From Microbacterium fluvii (lineage in GTDB: Bacteria; Actinomycetota; Actinomycetes; Actinomycetales; Microbacteriaceae), in contig NZ_JAOPFX010000002.1 of the NCBI RefSeq assembly GCF_025515205.1, forward strand, positions 1 to 64,000: a stretch of 64,000 nucleotides of DNA, given 5' to 3'. A program made the position numbers and the translations under genes. The notes under the pieces are model-generated. The model had not been told where the DNA came from, did no database searches, and was given only the letters and a program-made list of their open reading frames with translations. Of the stretch, positions 1-10,103 are shown in pieces (within the stretch, counting starts at the first letter, position 1; each line of letters opens with the position of its first letter).

Positions 1-2
1 AG

Positions 3-173
3 TACTTCCCGAAAGGCACCGACCTCGCCGGCTACACCGCCGACTACCTCGACTACGTCGCCACCCAACTCAACAACCGGCCACGCATGACCCTCGACTG
101 GAAAACCCCGACCGAAGCCCTCGAACAACTACTCTCAAACCCACCAGAAACCGGTGTTGCACTGACCGCCTGA
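3..173 (+). CDS. IS30-family transposase, C-terminal fragment cut by the window edge
   Basis: The reading frame enters from the left edge and ends with TGA at 171-173, giving 56 visible residues. They contain QLNNRPR followed by LDWKTPTEAL, the usual end of IS30-family DDE transposases, where the last catalytic Glu lies just upstream, outside the window. The protein would catalyse cut-and-paste or copy-out movement of its insertion sequence. Only the C-terminus is visible, so I cannot say whether the element is intact. The right terminal inverted repeat should lie within the next few dozen bases but cannot be fixed without the left end. The family call is firm; the copy's activity is unknown. 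Confidence 0.85.
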   Translation, partial: YFPKGTDLAGYTADYLDYVATQLNNRPRMTLDWKTPTEALEQLLSNPPETGVALTA

Positions 174-200
174 ATCCGCCCGCTGAAGTGACCTGTGTCG

Positions 201-220
201 GCGAGATCTCCTGATCTCGC
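201..220. terminator. Short perfect hairpin between the transposase and a convergent gene
   Basis: GCGAGATC (201-208) pairs with GATCTCGC (213-220) around a TCCT loop. It sits between the stop of the IS30 transposase and the stop of the convergent decarboxylase gene, the right place for a bidirectional terminator. No clear T-tract follows. It could instead belong to the IS end. Confidence 0.45.
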
Positions 221-269
221 GGGGTGGGGGCTCGGGCGGCAGCAGCAGGGGAGGGCGGATGCTGCCCGC

Positions 270-602
270 TCAGGAGCCGGCGGCATCCGCTTCTGCGAAC
301 ACCTCGCGAGCCATGCCGATCGCGGCCATCGCGCGAGGCCAGCCGGCGTAGAACGCGAGGTGGGTGATCGCCTCGACGAGTTCGGCCTCGGTCGCGCCGT
401 TGTCTCGGGCGAAGGCGAGGTGGAAGCGGAGCTGCTCGACGGCGCCGAGGGTCACGAGGGCGGCGACGGTGACGAGGCTGCGGTCGCGCTTGGCGAGCTC
501 TGGACGCTTCCAGACCTCGTCGAAGAGCACGGCATCGGTGTAGTGGGCGAGCGCGGGGGCGATGTCGCCCACCGAGTCCTGCCCTCCGGTCCAGCCGGTC
601 AT
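270..602 (-). CDS. Carboxymuconolactone decarboxylase family protein (AhpD-like)
   Basis: This 110-residue protein has the all-helical CMD fold; the stretch AALVTLGAVEQLRFHLAFARDNGATEAELVEAI matches the core helix pair of the family in spread-out form (key residues E, H and the GA-T/S-xxEL turn). It lacks the CxxC of true AhpD peroxidases, so it is more like gamma-carboxymuconolactone decarboxylase or an uncharacterised quinone/lactone enzyme. I chose the ATG at 602 because it overlaps the stop of the upstream cupin gene by four bases (ATGA), which implies translational coupling. CMD-cupin pairs are common next to aldo/keto reductases, as here at 1835-2821. The substrate is unknown. Confidence 0.85.
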   Translation of the reverse strand: MTGWTGGQDSVGDIAPALAHYTDAVLFDEVWKRPELAKRDRSLVTVAALVTLGAVEQLRFHLAFARDNGATEAELVEAITHLAFYAGWPRAMAAIGMAREVFAEADAAGS

Positions 603-1009
603 GCGTCGGCCTTCCCTTCGAACTCGGTCTGGGTGACGTGCTCTTTCCACACGGTGGTGGCGGCGGGGTCGTCTGCGGCCTCGAGCATGGCGTAGTGCTC
701 CATGAAGCACCCCGGCGCCGAGGCGTGCCAATGGTCCTGGCCGGGAGGGGTGTAGAGCGTCTGCCCCGGGTGGACCTCGATGATCTCGCCGTCGCGGGTG
801 CCGAAGCGTGCGACGCCCTGCGTGACGTGCAGGTACTGCCCGCGCGCGTGCGAGTGCCACGCCGTGCGGGCTCCCGGGGCGAACCGCACGCGGGCGACCG
901 TCATGCGCTGATCGCCTTCGTTCGGAGCGGCGATGGTGTCGACCCAGACGTCGCCGGTGAACTGGTCGGGCGAGGCCTTGGTCGTGGGGCGGGTGGGTTC
1001 GATATTCAT
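599..1009 (-). CDS. Cupin domain-containing protein
   Basis: This 136-residue single-domain cupin carries motif 1 as WHSHARGQYLHVTQG (metal ligands His, His and a Gln/Glu position, last His) and motif 2 around PPGQDHWHASAPG. It probably binds a divalent metal and acts as a small oxygenase, isomerase or sensor; the substrate cannot be read from sequence. The start at 1009 has AAGGAG eight bases upstream, far better than the upstream in-frame alternative. It is the first gene of a two-gene unit with the CMD protein, the stop and start overlapping as ATGA. Confidence 0.87.
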   Translation of the reverse strand: MNIEPTRPTTKASPDQFTGDVWVDTIAAPNEGDQRMTVARVRFAPGARTAWHSHARGQYLHVTQGVARFGTRDGEIIEVHPGQTLYTPPGQDHWHASAPGCFMEHYAMLEAADDPAATTVWKEHVTQTEFEGKADA

Positions 1010-1106
1010 GCGACTGCTCCTTCGGATCTGCGCATGCCCCACGCTAGGCATCGCGGAGCTCGCGCGGGAGGGGCTGGCGGAACCCCTCAGCATCCGCGCT
1101 TGTCGA

Positions 1107-1134
1107 GTGATGCGTGATGCGTGATGCTTGATGC
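1107..1134 (+). repeat. Four tandem heptamers directly before the vapB start codon
   Basis: GTGATGC occurs three times in a row (1107-1127), followed by TTGATGC (1128-1134); the next base is the A of the VapB ATG. The array takes the place where a ribosome-binding site would lie and no purine-rich Shine-Dalgarno is visible. It is a candidate operator for the VapBC complex or a slippage-prone promoter spacer. Confidence 0.8.
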
Positions 1135-1362
1135 ATGCGCACCACAGTGACCATCGACGACGACGTGCTCGCAGCGGCGAAGCAGTTCGCGACCGCGCGG
1201 GGCATCACTCTGGGCGAAGCGCTCTCGCAGCTTGCGCGCGCGACGCTCACCGAGCGTCAGCGATTCGGCACGCGCAACGGCATCGTACTGCTGCCGGCCC
1301 CGCCGACCGCGGGCCGGCCCACGATCGACGACGTCAACGCGCTGCGAGACGACCTCGCATGA
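1135..1362 (+). CDS. vapB: Type II antitoxin, VapB-like
   Basis: This 75-residue protein begins with a ribbon-helix-helix signature (MRTTVTIDDDVLAAAKQFA), followed by a flexible acidic tail ending in VNALRDDLA, the usual toxin-binding part of VapB antitoxins. It would bind and silence the VapC RNase and, as a dimer with VapC, repress its own promoter. The ATG at 1135 follows four GTGATGC-type heptamers with no Shine-Dalgarno, so translation may be leaderless. The TGA overlaps the toxin's ATG (ATGA at 1359-1362). Family assignment is firm. Confidence 0.9.
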   Translation: MRTTVTIDDDVLAAAKQFATARGITLGEALSQLARATLTERQRFGTRNGIVLLPAPPTAGRPTIDDVNALRDDLA

Positions 1363-1787
1363 CGGGGTATCTGCTCGACGTGAATGCGGTGATCGCCCTG
1401 ATCGACCCGCTGCACGTGCACCACGATCGCGCGCACCGATGGTTCGCGGCGCGCGACGTCGGCGTATGGCACACCTGCCCCATCGTTCAGAACGGCGTCG
1501 TGCGGGTCGTGAGCCACCCGAAGTACCCCAATACTCAGCCGGCGCCCGTGGTGATCGCGAGCCTGTCGAGCCTCGCCGCGCGCGACGACCACGTGTTCCT
1601 GCCCGATTCGGTCAGTCTGCTCGACGCCTCGGTGCATACCGAGAGGCTGCTCGCAAGCGCCCAGGTCACCGACACCTATCTGCTGCATCTGGCCGCGTCG
1701 CACGACGCTCTGCTGGCCACGTTCGATAGCCGGCTGGTCACCGCGACGATCCCCTCGGGGGCCGCGACGCTGTTCCCCATTCCCTGA
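1359..1787 (+). CDS. vapC: Type II toxin, VapC-like PIN-domain ribonuclease
   Basis: This 142-residue PIN-domain protein starts with LLDVNAVIAL, giving the first metal-binding Asp (D7). The CPIVQNGVVRV stretch is typical of the VapC branch with N in place of the second acidic residue, and TDTYLLHLAASHDALLATFD supplies the distal Asp residues. Members cleave tRNA or rRNA when freed from VapB. Its start overlaps the antitoxin stop, so the pair is co-translated. It looks complete and no key residue is missing for its subfamily. The target RNA is unknown. Confidence 0.9.
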   Translation: MTGYLLDVNAVIALIDPLHVHHDRAHRWFAARDVGVWHTCPIVQNGVVRVVSHPKYPNTQPAPVVIASLSSLAARDDHVFLPDSVSLLDASVHTERLLASAQVTDTYLLHLAASHDALLATFDSRLVTATIPSGAATLFPIP

Positions 1788-1834
1788 GCGGGCGCCCTGT
1801 CAGCCGGCGGCACGACCATGGTCGCGGGGGCGTG

Positions 1835-3470
<1,636 letters not shown>

Positions 3471-3501
3471 GGTAGCCCCACTCCCCGATTCGGCGACAGG
3501 T

Positions 3502-4890
3502 TCAGAAGGGTGGGAGGTGTCCGTCGTGGTGGTAGTCGGGCGGCACGAGCCAGGGTTCGCTGATGAACCGGCGGCGCAGGAGCAGTTCGTCGTCGGGCTC
3601 GAACCTGACGGTCGGCTCCGGCCGGTCGGTATGTCGCCGGCCGGAGGGGCTGGTCCACACCAGCACCCCGGCGGAGATCTGCTCGACCGTCCAGGCGGAG
3701 GCGCCCTTGAGTGTGTGGTGTCGCCTGCACAGATGAGCCAGGTTGCACACGCAGGTCTCCCCGCCCAGGGCGTGGTCGACGGTGTGGTCTACGTCGCAGC
3801 GGTGGACGGGCCGGCGGCATCCGGGAAAGCGGCACCGCTCGTCGCGTGCGGCGAGCATGCGCCGCATCGGCTTGCTCGGGCGGTAGCGATCGACTGAGAG
3901 CACCTGGCCCGTGAACGGGTGGGTGAGAAGGCGCTCCCACCAGGGGGCGTTCGCGGCCAGGATGCGGGCGGTGTCGCTGTCGATCGGGCCGTAGCCGGCG
4001 AGAAGACACGGCTCTTCGCTCTCGCCGATCATCGTGAGCACGGGAACCGTGACCTGCACGGTCGCCCGGATCGCCCCGGCCGCGTCGCCGGCGACGATCG
4101 TGTCGGGCGTGCCGCCCAGCAGCAGATCGGTGAACACGTCGGTGCGCGCCTGCGCGAGCGTGCGGGGATCGGCGTCGGGCCCTTCGCACGCCTGCTCCCC
4201 CTCGGCGCTCGCCCCGGCATCCGCGGACTCGCCTTCGTCGGCGGTCTGGGCCAGCACCGCCCGAGCCTGCGCCGTGAGTCGGTCGTCGATGCCGTGGGCG
4301 AGGGTGGCGGGCAGCACGGCCATGAGGCTCGCCATGCCGTCGGCCAGGTCGCGCACCTCGACACTGCGGTCGGCGACGGCCTGTGCGTGCCGCTCGTCGA
4401 GCGATACCGGGAGATAGCGCTCGGCGAGAACACGAACGATGGGGCCGAGTCGCCCGGGCGTCGTCTCGCGCGCCCGCGCCAGGGCGGCGGTGGTGAAGCG
4501 CTCGAGGTCGGCGGTGTCACGGATCGCGGCGCCGGCATCGTGGATCACCGCGACGTGCTGCCGCGAGATCTCGCCGGACTCGAGGGCGGCGACGAGCGGG
4601 GCGAAGCGCTCGCACAGATCACGGGCCTCGATCAGCAGTCGGGTGACGGTCCATTCGCTCAGTCGCGCCGCGCACGCGAGCTCGGCCACGAGCGAGCGGC
4701 GGGCGATCTCACGCGTGCTCGCTCTGCCGGTCCAGTCGGCGTCGGTCACCACCGTGCCGGCGCGGGCCAGCAGGTGCAGCTCCTGTGCGTCGGCCGCACC
4801 GCGCAGTCGCCGCAGCTCGGCGAACCCGTCGATGAACTCCTCGGTGCGCCTCGGGTCGGCCGGATGCGGCTCGGGAAGAGGGTGAGACAT
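3502..4890 (-). CDS. DUF222 / HNH endonuclease signature protein (13E12 family)
   Basis: A 462-residue protein. Residues 1 to about 330 form the helical DUF222 region; near the C-terminus is an HNH nuclease core with CRFPGCRRP, then CDVDHTVDHALGG and CNLAHLCRRHHTLKG, which supply the zinc-type Cys pairs and the DH...N...H catalytic set. Such proteins are multiplied in actinobacterial genomes, often as 13E12-repeat elements; their role in the cell is not established and mobility is suspected. I chose the ATG at 4890, with GGAG eight bases upstream, over a GTG four codons earlier. It stands alone, with a roughly 170-base leader region that is less GC-rich than its neighbours. Confidence 0.9.
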   Translation of the reverse strand: MSHPLPEPHPADPRRTEEFIDGFAELRRLRGAADAQELHLLARAGTVVTDADWTGRASTREIARRSLVAELACAARLSEWTVTRLLIEARDLCERFAPLVAALESGEISRQHVAVIHDAGAAIRDTADLERFTTAALARARETTPGRLGPIVRVLAERYLPVSLDERHAQAVADRSVEVRDLADGMASLMAVLPATLAHGIDDRLTAQARAVLAQTADEGESADAGASAEGEQACEGPDADPRTLAQARTDVFTDLLLGGTPDTIVAGDAAGAIRATVQVTVPVLTMIGESEEPCLLAGYGPIDSDTARILAANAPWWERLLTHPFTGQVLSVDRYRPSKPMRRMLAARDERCRFPGCRRPVHRCDVDHTVDHALGGETCVCNLAHLCRRHHTLKGASAWTVEQISAGVLVWTSPSGRRHTDRPEPTVRFEPDDELLLRRRFISEPWLVPPDYHHDGHLPPF

Positions 4891-5060
4891 GGGAGGCTCC
4901 ACGGTTCGAGGTGAGAGACCTGGCGCTTTCTGCGCCGCACTCGCCCCCGTGTGTCTTCACTCATCCCTGGACGGATGCTCCCGCATCCATCTCACTCACT
5001 CGCGTCTCTCTAGAACAAAACTACCATCCATGAGCGAGATGTCAAGTGCTATAACGCGAT

Positions 5061-6350
5061 TCATCTCGCATCTATCTTCGATCCCACTGGTCTCTCGGGT
5101 CGTCGCACCGCGATCGACAGCAGCGCGGCGATGACGCAGAGCGCGGCGCCGCCCCACCACGCGTAGGTGTAGGTGCCGAGGGTGTCGCGCACGATGCCGG
5201 CCGCCAGTGCGGCGATCGCCGCGCCCACCTGGTGAGAGGCGAACACCCAGCCGAAGACGATCGTGCCGCGCTCGCCGAAGATCTCGCGACACAGCGCCGA
5301 CGTCGGCGGCACCGTGGCGACCCAGTCGAGCCCGTAGATCACGACGAACAGCACCATGCTGGGGTGCACGACGTCGCTCAGCAGCACCGGCAGCAGCAGC
5401 AGGCCGACTCCGCGGAAGAGGTAGTAGGCCACCAGCAGCAGCCGCGGGTCGAACCGATCGGTGAGCCATCCCGAGGCGACGGTGCCGACGATGTCGAACA
5501 CGCCGACGACGGCCAGGAGCCCTGCCGCGACCACCGTCGACATGCCGTGGTCGTGGGCGGACGGGATGAAGTGGATGCCGATGAGGCCGTTGGTCGTCGC
5601 TCCGCAGATCGCGAACGCCCCCGCGAGCGCCCAGAAGGCCGGGCGGCGCGCGGCGAAGGCGAGGCCCTCGAGCGCCCGACGGCCCGCGTGACCGGTGGGG
5701 CGCGGCGGCGCCACGAAGCTCGCGGCATCCGCACCGTAGGGCACCACGCCGCGGTCGGACGGATAGTCGCGCATCACGAGCCAGACGAGGGGGATCACCG
5801 CGAGCGCGGCGACGGCCACCAGCAGCGACGCGGGTCGCCAGCCCGCGGTCTCGGCGATGGCGGCCACCGGCGGCAGGAAGACCAGCTGCCCCGTCGCCGA
5901 CCCCGCCGTGAGCATGCCCATCACGAGTCCGCGGCGTGCGACGAACCACCTGTTCGAGATCGTCGCGGCCAGCACGAGCGCCATCGACCCGGTGCCGAGA
6001 CCGATGAGCACGCCCCAGAACACCAGCAGCTGCCACGACGCGGTCATGAACACGCTGCCGCCCGCGCCGAGGGCGACGAGGGCCAGAGCGCACACGACGA
6101 CCTCGCGGATGCCGAAGCGATCCATGAGCGCCGCAGCGAACGGGGCGGTGAGGCCGTAGAGCAGCAGGTTGATGCTCACCGCGAGCGACATGACGCTCGT
6201 CGACCAGCCGAACTCGTCGTGCAGAGGCACCATGAGGGCGCCCGGCGCCGCGCGGAAGCCGGCGGCGGCCATCAGCGCGAGGAACGCGACGGCGGCCACC
6301 CACCACGCGGGGTGGATGCCACGCGAGGTCTCGGGTGCACGGTCGGTCAC
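5061..6350 (-). CDS. MFS transporter (monocarboxylate/oxalate-formate antiporter style)
   Basis: A 429-residue inner-membrane protein with about 12 hydrophobic segments. The loop after helix 2 reads DRFGIRE, and a RRGLVMG element between helices 4 and 5 resembles major-facilitator proteins of the monocarboxylate or OFA type. It probably moves an organic anion; the substrate is not readable. The GTG start at 6350 is supported by a strong GGAGG six bases upstream. It is divergent from the MATE gene and not in an obvious operon. Confidence 0.85.
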   Translation of the reverse strand: MTDRAPETSRGIHPAWWVAAVAFLALMAAAGFRAAPGALMVPLHDEFGWSTSVMSLAVSINLLLYGLTAPFAAALMDRFGIREVVVCALALVALGAGGSVFMTASWQLLVFWGVLIGLGTGSMALVLAATISNRWFVARRGLVMGMLTAGSATGQLVFLPPVAAIAETAGWRPASLLVAVAALAVIPLVWLVMRDYPSDRGVVPYGADAASFVAPPRPTGHAGRRALEGLAFAARRPAFWALAGAFAICGATTNGLIGIHFIPSAHDHGMSTVVAAGLLAVVGVFDIVGTVASGWLTDRFDPRLLLVAYYLFRGVGLLLLPVLLSDVVHPSMVLFVVIYGLDWVATVPPTSALCREIFGERGTIVFGWVFASHQVGAAIAALAAGIVRDTLGTYTYAWWGGAALCVIAALLSIAVRRPERPVGSKIDAR

Positions 6351-6542
6351 GGGGCCTCCTGCCGGAACGGGGTGCGCAATACATCATCGCGGCCCAGGGA
6401 GGGAGCGAAAAGCCACCGGGCATGGACAACACCCAGGCGAGTCGTGAGATGATGGAGGGTCAGCATCCGAATCGATTCGACAGTCGTCGAGAACGGACGC
6501 TGCCCCTCCTCCTCTCCACGCACGACCTCTCCGGGATCCACC

Positions 6543-8060
6543 ATGTCCAAGACCCTCACGACCGGCAGCCCGTGGCGCGTCATCCTGGTGTTCGCGATCC
6601 CGCTGCTGATCGGCAACGTGGTGCAGCAGATGTACCAGTTCGCCGATGCGATCGTGGTCGGCCGGCACCTCGGGGTGAACTCGCTGGCAGCGGTCGGGGC
6701 GACCGGCAGCCTGCTCTTCCTCATGCTCGGATTCGTGTGGGGTCTGACGAGCGGCTTCGCGATCCCCACCGCTCAGGCGTTCGGTGCGCGCGACGGGCAG
6801 GCCGTCCGGCGCTCGGTGGCCGCCGGCACCCTGCTCACGGCCGGCACGACGCTGCTGCTCACGATCGGCGCGCCGCTGGTGAGCGAGCCGCTGCTGCGGC
6901 TGCTGCAGACGCCCGAGGTGCTCATGGCCGAGGCGACCGTGTTCGCCCAGGTGAGCTTCCTCGGCGCCGGCGCGATGCTCTTCTTCAACTACCTCGCCGC
7001 GATCATCCGCGCCATCGGCGACTCGCGCACGCCGCTCGTGTTCCTCACGGTTTCGTGTGCCCTGAACGTGGGGCTCGTCATCCTGATGGTCGGCCCGCTC
7101 GGCTGGGGTGTCGCGGGGGCGGCCCTGTCGACGGTGATCGCGCAGGCCGTCTCGGTCGTGCTGTGCCTCGAGTTCGTCCGTCGCCGCGTTCCCGCCCTGC
7201 ACATGCGTCGCAGCGACTGGCGCGTCAGCCGCGCCGACCTCGCCGATCACCTGCGACTCGGACTTCCGATGGGCTTCCAGGCGTCGATCATCGCGATCGG
7301 CACGATCGCCGTGCAGGTGGCGCTGAACACCTTGGGCGCCGACGCCGTCGCCGCCTACACGACCGCCTCGCGCGTCGACGGACTCGCCGTCGCCCTGCTG
7401 CAGTCGCTCGGACTCGCCGTCTCGATGTTCGCGGCGCAGAACTTCGGCGGACGCCGGCCCGACCGTGTCCGCCGCGGCGTCGTGCAGGGCACCGGCATCG
7501 CGATCGTCGCCTCGCTCGTGCTCGGCGCGCTGCTGATCGTCTTCGGCAGCGTGCTCGTGCGCATGTTCATCGGCGACGGGTCACCAGAGGTCGTCGATCT
7601 CGCGGCGCAGATGCTCGTGATCAACGGCGCCTCGTACACGGCGCTGGGCGTGCTGTTCGTGCTCCGTGGGGCGCTGCAGGGGCTCGGCCACACGCTCGTG
7701 CCCACCGTCACGGGCGTGGTCGAACTCATCATGCGCGTGGGCGCCGCCGTCGTGCTCGGCGGGCTCTTCGGCTACGTCGGCGTCGTCTGGAGCAACCCAC
7801 TCGCGTGGGCGGGAGCGGCCGTGCTGCTGATCCCGGCCTATATCCGCGAGCACCGGCGTCTCGGTCGCATGCCGATCAGCCCCGACGCACCGACCCCCAC
7901 GACCCCGATCGCCGTGGTCGGGCCCGTCGACGGCTCGATGGTCGTCGATGCCGTCGTCACCGCCCCCGTGCCGGTCGTGGCGCCGCCTCGGCGAGGCATC
8001 GACCGGATGCTGCCGCGCCGCAGCCGCGCGGGCGCCCGCGGCCGCGTCGACTCGCGCTGA
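6543..8060 (+). CDS. MATE family efflux transporter
   Basis: A 505-residue membrane protein. The N-terminus (IPLLIGNVVQQMYQFADAIVVGRHLG) and the repeated half after LRLGLPMGFQASI are characteristic of MatE proteins of the DinF/NorM type, which export cationic drugs or metabolites against Na+ or H+. Twelve hydrophobic segments can be counted. The last 60 residues form a Pro/Ala/Val-rich and then basic tail that is longer than in typical members. The ATG at 6543 is the first good start after a roughly 190-base promoter region shared with the divergent MFS gene. Confidence 0.9.
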   Translation: MSKTLTTGSPWRVILVFAIPLLIGNVVQQMYQFADAIVVGRHLGVNSLAAVGATGSLLFLMLGFVWGLTSGFAIPTAQAFGARDGQAVRRSVAAGTLLTAGTTLLLTIGAPLVSEPLLRLLQTPEVLMAEATVFAQVSFLGAGAMLFFNYLAAIIRAIGDSRTPLVFLTVSCALNVGLVILMVGPLGWGVAGAALSTVIAQAVSVVLCLEFVRRRVPALHMRRSDWRVSRADLADHLRLGLPMGFQASIIAIGTIAVQVALNTLGADAVAAYTTASRVDGLAVALLQSLGLAVSMFAAQNFGGRRPDRVRRGVVQGTGIAIVASLVLGALLIVFGSVLVRMFIGDGSPEVVDLAAQMLVINGASYTALGVLFVLRGALQGLGHTLVPTVTGVVELIMRVGAAVVLGGLFGYVGVVWSNPLAWAGAAVLLIPAYIREHRRLGRMPISPDAPTPTTPIAVVGPVDGSMVVDAVVTAPVPVVAPPRRGIDRMLPRRSRAGARGRVDSR

Positions 8061-8094
8061 CGCCCCGGCCCCGATTCGGCGGAAGAATGGGGGG

Positions 8095-8895
8095 ATGAGC
8101 GACGCCCTCCCGCAGCTGACGCAGATGCCCGACCCGCAGTACGTGATGGTCGGCGACGGGCATCGCATCGCGACGTACTCCTGGGGCGACGACGACCTGC
8201 CGACCATCGTCGTGGTGCACGGCTTCGCCTCGAGCACGAAGGACAACTGGGTCGCCACGGGCTGGGTGCGCGACCTGCAGCGGGCCGGCTACCGCGTGCT
8301 CGGACTCGACCAGCGCGGGCACGGCGCGAGCGACAAGCCGCACGATCCCCGCGACTACTCGGTGCGCGCGCTCGCCTCCGATGTCGAGGCGGTGCTCGAC
8401 ACCTACCTCATCGACTCGGCCTTCTATGTCGGCTACTCGCTCGGCGCCCGCGTCGGCTGGGAGGTCGTGCAGGATCTGCCCGACCGCATCGGCCGTGCCG
8501 TGCTCGGAGGGGTGCCGGACGGCATCCCGCTCGCGCGCCTCGACATCGACCAGGTGCGCGCGCTCATCGAACACGGCACCGAGGTGACCGACCGGGTGAC
8601 CCAGAACTACATCGCCCTCACCGAGCGCGTGCCCGGCAACGACCTGCGTGCCCTCTTGGCGATCGCGAGCGGCATGCGCACCTCGCGCACCGTCGACCCC
8701 GACCCCGCGCACGCGCCGAGCCAGCCCGTGCTGTTCGCGACCGGATCGCTCGACGCCATCATCGAGGGCTCCAAGGCGCTCGCCGCCGCGTGCCCGCAGG
8801 GCCGGTTCGTCGAGATCCCCGGCCGGCACCACTTCAACGCCCCCGGCTCGCGGGTGTTCCGCGAGGCCGCGATCGCCTTCCTCGGCGAGGCCTGA
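8095..8895 (+). CDS. Alpha/beta-fold hydrolase
   Basis: A 266-residue hydrolase with a complete triad: nucleophile S115 in GYSLGA, acid D220 in TGSLDAI and base His at 245-246 in GRHHF. The HGF motif near residue 42 builds the oxyanion hole and LGLDQRGHGASDKP is the usual loop of the dehalogenase/peroxidase-like branch. The ATG at 8095 follows a GGGGGG run; an upstream in-frame start would overlap the MATE gene and add unrelated sequence. Substrate unknown. It follows the MATE gene by 34 bases and may be cotranscribed. Confidence 0.9.
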   Translation: MSDALPQLTQMPDPQYVMVGDGHRIATYSWGDDDLPTIVVVHGFASSTKDNWVATGWVRDLQRAGYRVLGLDQRGHGASDKPHDPRDYSVRALASDVEAVLDTYLIDSAFYVGYSLGARVGWEVVQDLPDRIGRAVLGGVPDGIPLARLDIDQVRALIEHGTEVTDRVTQNYIALTERVPGNDLRALLAIASGMRTSRTVDPDPAHAPSQPVLFATGSLDAIIEGSKALAAACPQGRFVEIPGRHHFNAPGSRVFREAAIAFLGEA

Positions 8896-8970
8896 CCCGC
8901 CGCACCCGCGCTTTCGCGCGCTGAGCCCGCAGCATCCGCGCTTTCGCGGTCGCTGAGCCCCGCAGCATCC

Positions 8971-9052
8971 GTCCATCTGTCGGAGGCGTGGGGCGGGATG
9001 CGGCTGGTGGGGCTGTTGAGGCGCAGGCGGCGCAGGCATCCGACGGATGGAC
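8971..9052. terminator. Inverted repeat between convergent genes
   Basis: GTCCATCTGTCGG (8971-8983) pairs with CCGACGGATGGAC (9040-9052) with one G-T wobble. The 56-base loop is GC-rich. Just upstream, the sequence CGCGCTTTCGCG with flanking GCTGAGCCC appears twice (about 8906-8960). The place, between the stops of the hydrolase and the convergent oxidoreductase, suggests transcription termination, though there is no T-tract. Confidence 0.4.
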
Positions 9053-9062
9053 GAGCCGCGGG

Positions 9063-10019
9063 TCAGGCCATGGCGCCGCGGGCGGCCTCGATGAGGCGCA
9101 GCGTGGATGCGGTCAGAGCGTGGTCGCGGGCAGCATCCGCGCCGCCGGCGATGAGCACGGCGAAGCGCTCGACCTCGCCGGCCAGGTCGAGCTCTGGCGC
9201 GTCGACGGTGTGCGTCTCGACGGTGCCGTCGCGGCGGACGAGCCGCACCGACCGCGCGCCCGAGACGTGGTCGATCACCAGGGTGCCGTCTTCGCCCTGG
9301 ATCTCGCTGGGGAGCTGGGTCGTCGAGATCTTGGAGTACTCCAGCGACACGGCGAAGCCGGGGTAGCGGGCCAGCAGCGTGCCCGCGCCGTCGACGCCGG
9401 AGGCGACCGGGATCACCTCGGAAGCGACCCGCTCGGGCTCGCCGAAGAGGGTGAGCATGGCGTGGATGCAGTAGACCCCGAGGTCCATGAGACCGCCGCC
9501 GGCCATCGCCGGGTCGAACATGTTGACGCGCTCGCCGGCGAGCACGAGGTCGTAGCGCGACGACCGAGACTGGTAGCGCAGCGAGGCGGCGCGGAGCACG
9601 CCGACCTCGGGCAGCAGCGACCGCACGAGCGCCGTGCCGCGGTCGTATTCGGTGCGCATCGCCTCGAGCAGCACGACCCCCGCCGCATCGGCGAGAGCCA
9701 CGAGCTCGAGCCACTCCGCCTCGGTCGGAACCGCGGGCTTCTCGACCAGCACGTGCTTGCCGGCCGCGATCGCGCGCCGGGCCTGTGAGCCGTGCGCGCT
9801 GTTGGGCGAGGCGATGTAGATCGCGTCGACGTCGGATGCCGTCAGCACCGCCTCGAGGTCGTCGCTCGCCCATTCCGCCCCGTAGTCGGCCGCGGCCTGT
9901 TGGGCCTTGGCGAGGTCGCGCGAGTACACGGCCTGCACCCGCACGCCCTCGACGCGCGAGACGGCCTCGACGAGCATGCCGGTGATCATGCTCGTGCCGA
10001 TGGTGGCGATGCGGATCAT
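9063..10019 (-). CDS. Gfo/Idh/MocA family oxidoreductase
   Basis: A 318-residue NAD(P)-dependent dehydrogenase. The N-terminal Rossmann fold starts IRIATIGTSMIT; GKHVLVEKPAVPTEAEW carries the EKP motif with the catalytic Lys, and GGGLMDLGVYCIHAM has the family's D..(x)..H pair. It would oxidise or reduce a sugar or a cyclic polyol; the substrate is unknown. It is transcribed divergently from the MarR-type regulator at 10104, with 84 bases between them, so the MarR operator could affect both genes. Confidence 0.9.
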   Translation of the reverse strand: MIRIATIGTSMITGMLVEAVSRVEGVRVQAVYSRDLAKAQQAAADYGAEWASDDLEAVLTASDVDAIYIASPNSAHGSQARRAIAAGKHVLVEKPAVPTEAEWLELVALADAAGVVLLEAMRTEYDRGTALVRSLLPEVGVLRAASLRYQSRSSRYDLVLAGERVNMFDPAMAGGGLMDLGVYCIHAMLTLFGEPERVASEVIPVASGVDGAGTLLARYPGFAVSLEYSKISTTQLPSEIQGEDGTLVIDHVSGARSVRLVRRDGTVETHTVDAPELDLAGEVERFAVLIAGGADAARDHALTASTLRLIEAARGAMA

Positions 10020-10068
10020 GGGGGCCTCCGTTCGGGTGCTCCCGCGATTCTTTCAGATCCGAACTTGA

Positions 10069-10097
10069 TTGCCGCAGGCAACTATCGGGCGTATCAT
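10069..10097 (+). promoter_or_regulatory. Promoter and probable MarR operator before the marR-like gene
   Basis: TTGCCG (10069-10074) and TATCAT (10092-10097) form a -35/-10 pair with 17-base spacing. The palindrome TTGCC-GCA-GGCAA (10069-10081) covers the -35 box. The ATG of the regulator lies six bases after the -10 box, predicting a leaderless transcript and autorepression by operator binding over the -35. Confidence 0.6.
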
Positions 10098-10103
10098 GAC
10101 GTC

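Noticed and set aside
3502..4890. Homing endonuclease or intron-encoded element
   Set aside because: The HNH core is joined to DUF222, the standard actinobacterial family. No intron or intein boundaries are present.
8900..8965. CRISPR-like direct repeat
   Set aside because: Only two imperfect copies of a roughly 35-base GC-rich unit occur, with no spacers and no cas genes.
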